DNA from: an uncultured Arcanobacterium sp.
GTDB taxonomy: Bacteria > Actinomycetota > Actinomycetes > Actinomycetales > Actinomycetaceae
Reading direction: 5' to 3'
DNA length: 17,530 nt
Assembly (NCBI RefSeq): GCF_947253055.1
Contig: NZ_CAMXYE010000024.1
Location: 1-17,530, forward strand
Position 1 is the stretch's first letter, and each line of letters opens with the position of its first letter. The notes below the pieces were generated by a model, which saw nothing but the letters and a program-made list of their open reading frames with translations, was not told the origin of the DNA and did no database searches. A program made the translations under genes and the position numbers. This document shows positions 1 through 7,691 of the stretch, one piece after another.

Positions 1-250
1 CGTCTACGTGTGCGTAGTGACGCTTCTCGGTCTGGTACTCAACGTGAGAAACGTTAATGGTAATACCACGCTGACGTTCTTCTGGAGCATTATCCACCTT
101 GTCGAAGGGGGTGTACTCGTTGAGTTCTGGGTACTTATCAGAAAGTACCTTGGTAATTGCGGCGGTCGTCGTCGTCTTTCCGTGATCGACGTGACCGATG
201 GTGCCGATATTCATATGCGGCTTGGACTTATCATACTTGGCCTTGGCCAC
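1..250 (-). CDS. tuf: Elongation factor Tu, N-terminal part (cut by window edge)
   Basis: EF-Tu is the cytoplasmic GTPase that delivers aminoacyl-tRNA to the ribosomal A site. Only the first 83 residues are visible; the gene runs off the left edge. The translation begins MAKAKYDKSKPHMNIGTIGH. It carries the G1 P-loop GHVDHGKT at residues 19-26 and the switch-I/G2 segment RGITIN at 61-66, both diagnostic of EF-Tu. The start is GTG at 250-248, supported by a strong AGGAGGG Shine-Dalgarno at 256-262 with 5-nt spacing. No ATG fits the family N-terminus. It lies 121 bp downstream of fusA, the usual str-operon order, but has a good promoter of its own at 330-359, so it is probably transcribed both by read-through and independently. 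The identification is secure; whether the rest of the gene is intact cannot be seen. Confidence 0.97.
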   Translation of the reverse strand, partial: MAKAKYDKSKPHMNIGTIGHVDHGKTTTTAAITKVLSDKYPELNEYTPFDKVDNAPEERQRGITINVSHVEYQTEKRHYAHVD

Positions 251-329
251 TTGTTCCCTCCTGGGATCGGGTAGTTCTTTCAGCTTCTAGAATATGATAT
301 CTCAGATACCAATTCCATGGTTAAGTGAA

Positions 330-359
330 ATTCTACTGGTTGAATGTTTCTTTTGTAAA
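330..359 (-). promoter_or_regulatory. tuf promoter, TTTACA-N18-TAGAAT
   Basis: Read on the minus strand, the fusA-tuf spacer holds TTTACA (359-354), an 18-bp spacer and TAGAAT (335-330). Each hexamer differs from the sigma-70/SigA consensus at one base. Transcription would start near 320-325, giving tuf a leader of about 70-75 nt. The same two hexamers form the tRNA-Trp promoter at 15290-15317. A second, weaker candidate lies just downstream (TTGGTA-N17-TAGAAG). A separate tuf promoter within the str operon is common in bacteria; this assignment is from sequence only. Confidence 0.6.
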
Positions 360-371
360 TCGACCTGTAGC

Positions 372-2495
372 TCACTCGCCACGGGTTTTCTTAATAATTT
401 CTTCGGCAATTGCCGACGGAACTTCTTGATATTTAGCGAACTGCATGGTGTACACAGCGCGACCCTGCGTCTTCGAACGCAAATCGCCTACATAACCAAA
501 CATCTCGGAAAGCGGTACGAGAGCGCGGACGATCTTCACACCGGTAGCGTCCTCCATAGAAGAAATCTGCCCCCGGCGCGAATTGAGATCGCCGATGACA
601 TCTCCCATGTACTCCTCCGGAGTACGGACTTCCACATCCATGATTGGCTCGAGGATGGTCGGTTTAGCACGCTTAATGCCTTCCCGGAATACCATCTGCC
701 CAGCAATCTTGAATGCCATTTCCGAAGAATCCACATCGTGGTAAGCGCCGTCTTCCAGGGTGGCTTTTACACCCACCATGGGGAATCCGGCCAGGATGCC
801 GTTCTCCATAGCTGACTGGATACCAGCATCTACCGACGGAATATATTCGCGCGGGATGCGCCCGCCTGTAATCGAATCCACGAATTCGTAAGTAGCGCCA
901 TCTTCGTTTTCCGGAAGCGGCTCGAAGGTGACGAGCACCTTTGCAAACTGCCCGGAACCACCGGTCTGCTTCTTGTGCGTGTATTCCACATGCTCAGCAG
1001 CAGCCCGAATAGTTTCGCGATAAGCAACCATAGGCGCACCTACATTTGCTTCTACCTTGAATTCTCTGCGCATACGGTCTACGAGAATATCCAAGTGGAG
1101 CTCGCCCATACCGCCAATTACGGTCTGACCAGTTTCATCATCGAGCTTCACAGTGAAGGTCGGATCTTCTTCTGCCAGCTTCTGAATAGCCAGACCCAAC
1201 TTTTCCTGATCACCCTTCGACTTCGGCTCAATAGCCACGTGAATCACGGGATCCGGGAAAGTCATGGATTCCAAAGAAATCAGATGCGCTGGATCGCAGA
1301 GAGTATCACCAGTGGTGGTCTCTTTCAAGCCCACTACCGCGTAAATATGCCCGGCGTGCGCCACATCTACCGAATGCTCCTTATTGGAATGCATCTGGAA
1401 GATCTTGCTGATGCGCTCTTTCTTGCCCTTGGTGGCATTATAAGTCTGCCCGCCAGCCTCAATCTTTCCGGAGTATACCCGAATGTAGGTAAGACGCCCG
1501 AAGAAAGGATGAGCAGCAATCTTGAATGCCAAAGCGGCGAAAGGCTCGCTTTCGCTGGGCTTCCGCTCCAGCTCCACATTCTCATCGCGCGGATCGGTGC
1601 CGTGTACACAATCGATATCCAGCGGCGAAGGCAAGAAATCTACCACGCCATCTAATACCGGTTGAATACCGATATTCTTATAAGCAGAACCGCAGTACAC
1701 CGGGAATATCTCATTAGAGATAGTCAGGCGCCGAATCACCTTTTTCAGATCTTCTACTGCTGGTTCTTCGCCAGAAAGATATTGCTCAAGCAAATCTTCA
1801 TCATTTTCACATACTTGCTCTATTAAATCAGCCCGATACTGCTTAGCTTTCTCCAGTAAATCAGCCGGAATTTCTTCCTCGACTACCAACGAGCCGTAGG
1901 TCTTATTACCGTCTTTATCTTCTCCGGGGAAACGCAGCGCTTTCATGCTGAGCAAATCGATAACTCCCGCCAGATTGGATTCTGCTCCAATCGGCAGCTG
2001 CATTACCAAAGGCACCGCCTTGAGACGCTCTTTAATGGTCTTTACGGAAAACTCAAAATCCGCACCCATCTTATCCATCTTGTTGATGAAGCAGATACGC
2101 GGCACATTGTATTTATCCGCCTGCCGCCATACCGTCTCCGACTGGGGCTCTACGCCTTCTTTTCCGTCGAATACCGCTACCGCGCCATCGAGTACGCGCA
2201 AAGAACGCTCCACTTCCACAGTGAAATCCACGTGGCCAGGGGTGTCAATAATGTTAATCTGGTTGTTCTTCCAGAAGCAGGTCACAGCTGCGGAAGTAAT
2301 AGTAATACCGCGCTCTTTCTCCTGCTCCATCCAGTCCGTAGTCGAAGCGCCGTCATGCGTTTCGCCTATCTTGTAGTTAATACCGGTATAAAAGAGGATG
2401 CGCTCAGTAGTCGTGGTTTTACCCGCGTCAATATGAGCCATAATGCCGATATTACGAACTTTCCGTAAATCAGAAAGTACCTTATATTCTGCCAT
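372..2495 (-). CDS. fusA: Elongation factor G
   Basis: EF-G is the GTPase that drives tRNA-mRNA translocation and, with RRF, ribosome recycling. The 707-residue protein has the normal length for bacterial EF-G. Its G domain shows G1 AHIDAGKT at residues 20-27, the RGITI switch at 62-66, G3 DTPGH at 84-88 and G4 NKMD at 138-141. The mid and C-terminal regions carry typical EF-G segments such as GGMGELHLDI (domain III) and IMDVEVRTPEEYMGDVIGDL (domain V). It starts with ATG at 2495, 49 bp after rpsG, behind a purine-rich but weak Shine-Dalgarno (AAGAGAGAG). It belongs to the rpsL-rpsG-fusA operon, and no separate promoter was seen. I see no truncation or frameshift. It looks like the housekeeping EF-G rather than a tetracycline-protection paralogue, given its position and motifs. 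Confidence 0.99.
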   Translation of the reverse strand: MAEYKVLSDLRKVRNIGIMAHIDAGKTTTTERILFYTGINYKIGETHDGASTTDWMEQEKERGITITSAAVTCFWKNNQINIIDTPGHVDFTVEVERSLRVLDGAVAVFDGKEGVEPQSETVWRQADKYNVPRICFINKMDKMGADFEFSVKTIKERLKAVPLVMQLPIGAESNLAGVIDLLSMKALRFPGEDKDGNKTYGSLVVEEEIPADLLEKAKQYRADLIEQVCENDEDLLEQYLSGEEPAVEDLKKVIRRLTISNEIFPVYCGSAYKNIGIQPVLDGVVDFLPSPLDIDCVHGTDPRDENVELERKPSESEPFAALAFKIAAHPFFGRLTYIRVYSGKIEAGGQTYNATKGKKERISKIFQMHSNKEHSVDVAHAGHIYAVVGLKETTTGDTLCDPAHLISLESMTFPDPVIHVAIEPKSKGDQEKLGLAIQKLAEEDPTFTVKLDDETGQTVIGGMGELHLDILVDRMRREFKVEANVGAPMVAYRETIRAAAEHVEYTHKKQTGGSGQFAKVLVTFEPLPENEDGATYEFVDSITGGRIPREYIPSVDAGIQSAMENGILAGFPMVGVKATLEDGAYHDVDSSEMAFKIAGQMVFREGIKRAKPTILEPIMDVEVRTPEEYMGDVIGDLNSRRGQISSMEDATGVKIVRALVPLSEMFGYVGDLRSKTQGRAVYTMQFAKYQEVPSAIAEEIIKKTRGE

Positions 2496-2544
2496 ATAAA
2501 CAGACTCTCTCTTCTTTTTCTAAATGACTGCTAGGCAGCCGGGT

Positions 2545-3015
2545 TTACCAACGATAGTGAGCGAATGCCCGGTTAGATTCGGCCATACGATGAGTATCTT
2601 CGCGCTTCTTCACTGCGCCACCCAAACCATTGGCCGCATCCATAATCTCATTCTGCAACCGCTCCAGCATGGTCTTTTCCCGCCGTAGCCGCGCATAATC
2701 TACCAACCACCGCAGTGCCAGGGTGGTAGCCCGATTTCCTTTTACTTCCATCGGCACCTGATAAGTAGCACCGCCTACTCGCCGGCCTTTCACTTCCAAC
2801 TGCGGACGAATATTATCAACGGCGCGCTTCAAAACGGTCAAAGCATCCTGGCCGGTCTTTTCCGCTACCTGCTCTAAAGCTCCGTACACAATACCTTGCG
2901 CAATGGATTTCTTGCCGTCGAGGAGCACTCGATTAATCAGTCTAGTGACTAGAGTCGAATCGTAAACCGGATCGCCAATAACCGGACGTTTACGTACTGG
3001 GCCTTTACGTGGCAT
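2545..3015 (-). CDS. rpsG: 30S ribosomal protein S7
   Basis: S7 is a primary 16S rRNA-binding protein that nucleates assembly of the 30S head and contacts E-site tRNA. The 156-residue protein begins MPRKGPVRKRPVIGDPVYDS and ends NRAFAHYRW, typical of bacterial S7 at its usual length. Its ATG overlaps the rpsL stop codon by one base (TAATG at 3013-3017), so translation is probably coupled to that of S12. The ribosome-binding purines (GAAGAAG) lie inside the end of rpsL. In E. coli S7 represses its own operon by binding the rpsL-rpsG spacer; that spacer does not exist here, so that form of control cannot operate at this site. No anomaly was seen in the coding sequence. Confidence 0.99.
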   Translation of the reverse strand: MPRKGPVRKRPVIGDPVYDSTLVTRLINRVLLDGKKSIAQGIVYGALEQVAEKTGQDALTVLKRAVDNIRPQLEVKGRRVGGATYQVPMEVKGNRATTLALRWLVDYARLRREKTMLERLQNEIMDAANGLGGAVKKREDTHRMAESNRAFAHYRW

Positions 3016-3389
3016 TACTTCTTCTCCTTCTTCGCACCATACTTAGAACGCGCCTGCACACGCCCTTTCACGCCCTGCGTGTCTAGAGCTCCACGGACGA
3101 TATGGTAACGAACACCAGGAAGGTCTTTTACACGCCCGCCGCGCACTAACACAATGGAGTGCTCCTGCAGGTTATGCCCTTCGCCAGGAATATAAGCTGA
3201 AACCTCAATGCCCGAGGAAAGACGCACACGCGCCACCTTCCGCAAAGCTGAATTCGGTTTCTTCGGTGTAGTGGTGTAAACACGAGTGCATACTCCCCGC
3301 CGCTGCGGGCTGCCTTTGAGCGCGCGCGTGCTGGAGGCACTCGTCTTAGTGCTGCGTCCTTTGCGGACCAGCTGCTGAATAGTTGGCAC
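3015..3389 (-). CDS. rpsL: 30S ribosomal protein S12
   Basis: S12 sits at the decoding centre of the 30S subunit and is the main site of streptomycin-resistance mutations. The 124-residue protein has the normal length and begins MPTIQQLVRKGRSTK. The two lysines most often altered in resistant strains are wild type: K43 in TTPKKPNSA and K88 in GGRVKDLPG. D89, which follows K88, is the residue methylthiolated in many bacteria. The start is GTG at 3389-3387, preceded by AGGAG at 3395-3399. It is the first gene of the str operon, 311 bp downstream of rpoC, and a strong terminator separates the two. Its stop codon overlaps the rpsG start by one base. Confidence 0.99.
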   Translation of the reverse strand: MPTIQQLVRKGRSTKTSASSTRALKGSPQRRGVCTRVYTTTPKKPNSALRKVARVRLSSGIEVSAYIPGEGHNLQEHSIVLVRGGRVKDLPGVRYHIVRGALDTQGVKGRVQARSKYGAKKEKK

Positions 3390-3483
3390 TATTTCTCCTG
3401 TTAGATTTGATTACTACTATCGAACAGCCCGCCTGCTCGAATGAACTTGCGCCGGAATAGACACCGTTCTCTTCCGACGTCCG

Positions 3484-3512
3484 ATATTCCTCAAAAGTAG
3501 CAAAAGCGGCAA
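3484..3512 (-). promoter_or_regulatory. Candidate rpsL (str operon) promoter, TTGCCG-N17-GAATAT
   Basis: Between the rpoC terminator and the rpsL start, the minus strand reads TTGCCG (3512-3507), 17 bp, then GAATAT (3489-3484). The -35 is fair and the -10 is weak. The resulting leader would be about 85-90 nt. The position is sensible because the str operon needs a promoter after the terminator, but other placements in 3390-3600 are possible. The core overlaps a 9-nt-period repeat at 3492-3515. Confidence 0.35.
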
Positions 3513-3515
3513 AAG
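3492..3515 (-). repeat. Three CTTTTG units spaced 9 bp in the rpsL upstream region
   Basis: On the minus strand CTTTTG occurs three times in exact 9-bp register (CTTTTGCCG, CTTTTGCTA, CTTTTG). The repeat overlaps the proposed rpsL -35 and spacer. The period is just under one helical turn, so it could be a protein-binding array or an A/T-tract promoter element, or it could be chance. Confidence 0.6.
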
Positions 3516-3603
3516 TTGATTTTTCGCCGAAATGCTCTAGAAAGCAACGTGAGGAATGCCGAAACGGGCACCAACGTTAAGACTAACGGTTAAGCACTTA
3601 TTC

Positions 3604-3678
3604 AGTCAAAGAAAGACGGCTATTTCACCACGTGGCACTACCCACATTCCTTATTTAAGTGGCGAAATAGCCGTCTTT
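3604..3678 (-). terminator. rpoBC operon terminator
   Basis: A 20-bp inverted repeat (arms 3659-3678 and 3612-3631) lies 22 bp after the rpoC stop codon. In the minus-strand transcript every position pairs, with one G-U wobble; on the plus strand the same position is an A-C mismatch, which supports minus-strand use. The loop is 27 nt. The stem's 3' side runs into a U-rich tail (UCUUUCUUUG). The remaining spacer, 3390-3603, holds the putative rpsL promoter and leader and no gene. Confidence 0.8.
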
Positions 3679-3700
3679 GCTTATAAATTCGTGCAGATTT

Positions 3701-6700
3701 TTAGAATCCGCCTCCGAATCCGTATCCCAGCGAAGCGTCATAGTCATCTATTCCGCTATAGCCGTATACATCATCGAAAGGATCAAAATCGTTGCCAATA
3801 ATGTTATTAAGCTGCTCGTAATCGGCACGCGCTTCGGCAGTCGGTTCGACCTTCATTCCGCGCAGCTGCTCCATGCCGGTACCAGCCGGAATCAGCTTGC
3901 CCAAAATTACGTTCTCTTTCAGACCAGAAAGGGAATCTACCTTGGCGTTCAGTGCCGCCTCCGTCAATACCTTGGTGGTTTCCTGGAAGGAAGCTGCCGA
4001 CAACCACGAATCGGTGGCCAAAGAAGCCTTGGTAATACCCATCAGCTCCGGACGCCCGGAAGCTGGCCGGCCACCGGCAGCCAAGGCTGCCCGATTAGCA
4101 TCTTCGAATGCCGTGACATCCACCAATTCAGCCGGCAAGAAAGCAGTATCGCCGGAATCTAGCACCGTGACCCGCCGCAGCATCTGCCGTACGATAACCT
4201 CAATATGCTTATCGTGAATTTCTACACCCTGTGAACGGTATACATGCTGTACTTCCGAAACTAGGTGTAGTTGCGCGCTGCGCCGACCCGAAATACGCAA
4301 TACTTTCTTCGGATCAATCGAGCCTTCTACCAACTGCTGACCTACTTCTACCTGTGCTCCTTCGGGCACTAGCAGTTTCGCCCGCTTGCTCACGAGATAA
4401 GTGAGATCCTCATCCCCATCATCCCGCTTAATGGTCAGACGCCGCGAACGCTCGAGATCTTCAATCTCTAACTTGCCCGCTGCTTCCGCCAAAGGCGCTT
4501 CGCCCTTGGGAGTACGCGCTTCGAAAAGTTCCTGTACACGTGGAAGACCCTGGGTAATATCCTCCGCAGAAGCCGCTCCGCCCGTATGGAAAGTACGCAT
4601 CGTCAGCTGGGTGCCCGGCTCGCCAATAGACTGTGCAGCAATAATACCTACTGCTTCACCGATATCTACCAGCTTTCCAGTGGCGAGAGAACGCCCATAG
4701 CACATGGCACAAGTGCCGACGCGCGATGCACAGGTGAGCACAGAACGCACGCTAATTTCCGAAATTCCGGCCGCCGCCAACTTCTCCAGTGCGACGTCGC
4801 CGATATCCGTATTAGCTTCTACAATCACATTGCCGTCTTTATCGACCGCATCTTTGGCCAAGGTGCGCGCATAGACGGAAGTATCGATATCCTCCGAGAG
4901 TACCTGCTGACCATTCTCATCCGTGACTAAAATCTGCTTGGTGAGCCCGCGGGTAGTGCCGCAATCAGCTTCACGCACAATCACATCTTGAGCTACGTCT
5001 ACCAGACGCCGCGTCAGATACCCGGAATCGGCAGTACGCAAAGCCGTATCGGCCAAACCTTTACGGGCGCCGTGCGTAGCGGTGAAGTATTCCAGAGCCG
5101 AGAGGCCTTCCCGATAATTAGATTTAATCGGGCGGGGAATAATTTCGCCGTTCGGATCAGCCACCAGGCCACGCATTCCTGCCACCTGGCGAATCTGCAT
5201 CCAGTTACCACGTGCACCAGAAGATACCATCTGATTGATATTGTTCCAATCGTCGAACTGATCACGCATTTCGTCGGCAATAGTATCGGTGACATCCGTC
5301 CAGAGCGCCACCAAATCTTTCCGCCGATCTTCGTCGCGAATATTTCCTTCTTGGAATTCCATCTCAATCTGAGCGGCTTTCTTCTCTGCCTTTTCCAAAA
5401 TCTCCGCTTTATTTTCCGGAACTTTTACATCGGAAACGGCAATGGTTACGCCGGAACGGCCACCCCAGAAGAACCCGGTTGCTTTCAGAGCATCCAAAGA
5501 AGCTCCCACATCTACTTTCGGATACCGCTCTGCCAATTCGTTCACAATTGTGCCGAGCGTCTTCTTATCCACGATGCGATTTACAAAGGGGAAAAGAGGC
5601 GGTAGCGCCGCATTGAAGAGAGTACGCCCGTAGGTGGTCTCCAATAAAATCGGATCACCTTCGCTGTATCCCTCTGGCGCTTGCCAATCGCGCGGCACCA
5701 CAATTTCATCAGCAGCGAAGCGAATGTGTACCTTGGCATTCAGATCTAATTCTCCTAGGTCATAAGCCATTTCCGCTTCGGCTAAGGAGCTGAAGTAGCG
5801 CCCTTCACCTTTTCCACCTTCCCGCAGCAAGGTCAGCGCATACATTCCCAGAATCATGTCCTGGGAAGGCACGGTGACCGGGCGGCCATCCGAAGGCTTC
5901 AAAATATTATTTGCCGAAAGCATCAGCACCCGCGCCTCCGCTTGAGCTTCTACCGAAAGTGGTAAATGCACAGCCATCTGGTCGCCGTCGAAATCGGCGT
6001 TAAAAGCCGAGCAGACGAGCGGATGGAGGCGAATCGCTTTTCCTTCCACCAATTGCGGCTCGAAAGCCTGGATACCGAGTCGGTGCAAAGTAGGGGCACG
6101 GTTCAAAAGTACCGGATGCTCTTTAATCACTTCTTCCAGTACATCGAATACCTCGACCCGCTGGCGCTCAATTAAGCGCTTAGCCGCTTTGATATTCTTC
6201 GCCAACTCTAGATCCACTAGACGCTTTTGCACAAAGGGCTTGAATAGCTCCAAGGCCATCGTCTTCGGCAAACCGCACTGATGTAGCTTCAAGCTGGGCC
6301 CGACCACAATTACGGAACGCCCGGAGTAATCCACGCGCTTTCCAAGCAGATTCTGCCGGAAACGACCCTGCTTACCTTTGAGCATATCGGAGATAGATTT
6401 CAAGGGGCGGTTGCCAGCTCCTTGCACCGGACGACCCCGCCGGCCATTATCAAAAAGTGCATCCACTGCTTCTTGCAGCATCCGCTTTTCGTTATTGACC
6501 ATAATCTCCGGCGCATTCAAATCAATCATGCGCTTTAAGCGATTATTCCGGTTAATTACTCGCCGATATAAATCGTTCAAATCGGAAGTGGCGAAACGCC
6601 CGCCATCCAACTGCACCATCGGGCGCAGATCCGGTGGAATCACCGGAATGGCGTCCAGCACCATAGCTTCCGGTTTCGTATTGGACTGCAAAAAGGCATT

Positions 6701-7591
6701 TACCACTTTAATACGCTTTAATGCCCGCGTTTTCCGCTGCGAAGTGCCCGTCTCGATCTGCTCTACTAGGTAATCGTGCTCTGCTTGCAGATCGAAATCA
6801 CGCAAGCGGCGCTGCACCGCTTCTGCACCTCGATAAGCAGCAAAATAATCACCCCAGCGCGCTTCCATCGCCCGATAGATCTCTTCGTCGCCCTCCAGAT
6901 CGCCTACCTTTAGTTTGGTGAATTTATCCCAAACCTCTGCTAGCCGCTCTAGATCTTGCTCATAGCGCCGGCGAATATGGCGAGTTTCGCTTTCTGCGCC
7001 CCGCTTAATCTTCGCCCGCGTAGCTGCATCTTCCGTAGCTGCCTTCGCTAGAGCTTCTTCTTCCGCTTTTAGCGACTTTTCCACCGCTAAATCGCGCTCT
7101 TTTTCCAGATTCTTATATTCCAGCTCATATTCGGCGGTCAAATCCGGCATATCGTCATGCCGCCGCTGCTCATCAACTTCCGTAACCATATAGGCAGCGA
7201 AATAAATTACCTTCTCCAAATCTTTTGGAGCTAGATCCAAAAGATAACCTAAGCGGGAAGGCACGCCTTTGAAGTACCAGATATGCGTAACTGGAGCTGC
7301 TAATTCAATATGCCCCATCCGCTCGCGGCGTACCTTCGAGCGCGTTACTTCTACTCCGCAGCGTTCACAGACTATCCCCTTGTAGCGAGGGCGCTTGTAC
7401 TTACCACAAGCACACTCCCAATCGCGGGTCGGTCCGAAAATTTGCTCTCCGAAAAGACCGTCTTTTTCCGGCTTCAGAGTGCGGTAATTGATAGTTTCTG
7501 GCTTCGTGACCGAGCCATAAGACCATTCTCTAATCTGTTCTGATGTGGCCAGCGAAATTTGGAGCTGATCAAATAGATTGACGTCGAGCAA
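3701..7591 (-). CDS. rpoC: DNA-directed RNA polymerase subunit beta'
   Basis: Beta' forms half of the RNA polymerase active cleft and carries the catalytic magnesium. Reading from TTG at 7591 gives 1296 residues beginning LDVNLFDQLQISLAT after the start, the usual actinobacterial beginning. An upstream in-frame TTG at 7606 (adding five residues) lacks a good Shine-Dalgarno. Visible features are the N-terminal zinc ribbon (C60, C62, C75, C78); a charged helical insert around residues 140-240, corresponding to the actinobacterial beta' insertion; the catalytic NADFDGDQM near residue 530; and the second zinc site, formed by the cysteine in READCGTTRG and three in LTCASRVGTCAMC. The C-terminus is Gly/Phe-rich (GYGFGGGF). 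It follows rpoB by 100 bp and is cotranscribed with it. Length and motifs are intact. Confidence 0.98.
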   Translation of the reverse strand: MLDVNLFDQLQISLATSEQIREWSYGSVTKPETINYRTLKPEKDGLFGEQIFGPTRDWECACGKYKRPRYKGIVCERCGVEVTRSKVRRERMGHIELAAPVTHIWYFKGVPSRLGYLLDLAPKDLEKVIYFAAYMVTEVDEQRRHDDMPDLTAEYELEYKNLEKERDLAVEKSLKAEEEALAKAATEDAATRAKIKRGAESETRHIRRRYEQDLERLAEVWDKFTKLKVGDLEGDEEIYRAMEARWGDYFAAYRGAEAVQRRLRDFDLQAEHDYLVEQIETGTSQRKTRALKRIKVVNAFLQSNTKPEAMVLDAIPVIPPDLRPMVQLDGGRFATSDLNDLYRRVINRNNRLKRMIDLNAPEIMVNNEKRMLQEAVDALFDNGRRGRPVQGAGNRPLKSISDMLKGKQGRFRQNLLGKRVDYSGRSVIVVGPSLKLHQCGLPKTMALELFKPFVQKRLVDLELAKNIKAAKRLIERQRVEVFDVLEEVIKEHPVLLNRAPTLHRLGIQAFEPQLVEGKAIRLHPLVCSAFNADFDGDQMAVHLPLSVEAQAEARVLMLSANNILKPSDGRPVTVPSQDMILGMYALTLLREGGKGEGRYFSSLAEAEMAYDLGELDLNAKVHIRFAADEIVVPRDWQAPEGYSEGDPILLETTYGRTLFNAALPPLFPFVNRIVDKKTLGTIVNELAERYPKVDVGASLDALKATGFFWGGRSGVTIAVSDVKVPENKAEILEKAEKKAAQIEMEFQEGNIRDEDRRKDLVALWTDVTDTIADEMRDQFDDWNNINQMVSSGARGNWMQIRQVAGMRGLVADPNGEIIPRPIKSNYREGLSALEYFTATHGARKGLADTALRTADSGYLTRRLVDVAQDVIVREADCGTTRGLTKQILVTDENGQQVLSEDIDTSVYARTLAKDAVDKDGNVIVEANTDIGDVALEKLAAAGISEISVRSVLTCASRVGTCAMCYGRSLATGKLVDIGEAVGIIAAQSIGEPGTQLTMRTFHTGGAASAEDITQGLPRVQELFEARTPKGEAPLAEAAGKLEIEDLERSRRLTIKRDDGDEDLTYLVSKRAKLLVPEGAQVEVGQQLVEGSIDPKKVLRISGRRSAQLHLVSEVQHVYRSQGVEIHDKHIEVIVRQMLRRVTVLDSGDTAFLPAELVDVTAFEDANRAALAAGGRPASGRPELMGITKASLATDSWLSAASFQETTKVLTEAALNAKVDSLSGLKENVILGKLIPAGTGMEQLRGMKVEPTAEARADYEQLNNIIGNDFDPFDDVYGYSGIDDYDASLGYGFGGGF

Positions 7592-7593
7592 GA

Positions 7594-7604
7594 TTCCTAC
7601 TTCC
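7594..7604 (-). promoter_or_regulatory. rpoC ribosome-binding site that decides the TTG start
   Basis: The minus strand reads GGAAGTAGGAA at 7604-7594, directly ahead of TTG at 7591-7589. GGAAG sits 8 nt and AGGA 3 nt before that TTG. The upstream in-frame TTG at 7606 has only AAAGAAAC before it, so the shorter start, which also matches the family N-terminus, is preferred. Confidence 0.6.
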
Positions 7605-7643
7605 AAAGTTTCTTTTTACGCCGGTATTACTTCTTTTAGCTAG

Positions 7644-7681
7644 CGGAAGCGAGCAGTGGGCGTTTTAACTGCCCGTTTCCG
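7644..7681 (-). other. Hairpin in the rpoB-rpoC spacer
   Basis: Starting 10 bp after the rpoB stop codon, the minus transcript can fold CGGAAACG with CGCTTCCG (one A-C mismatch), then a G-U pair, then GCAGT with ACTGC around a 10-nt loop. No U-tract follows, so it is not an intrinsic terminator. It may be a processing or stabilising element between the two cistrons. The rest of the 100-bp spacer holds only the rpoC Shine-Dalgarno. Confidence 0.45.
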
Positions 7682-7691
7682 ATGATCTGAC

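Noticed and set aside
294..815. Long plus-strand open frames opposite fusA, and similar ones opposite rpoC, rpoB and rplJ
   Set aside because: They lie antisense to clearly conserved genes, have no recognisable family features or ribosome-binding sites, and follow from codon bias in the real genes.
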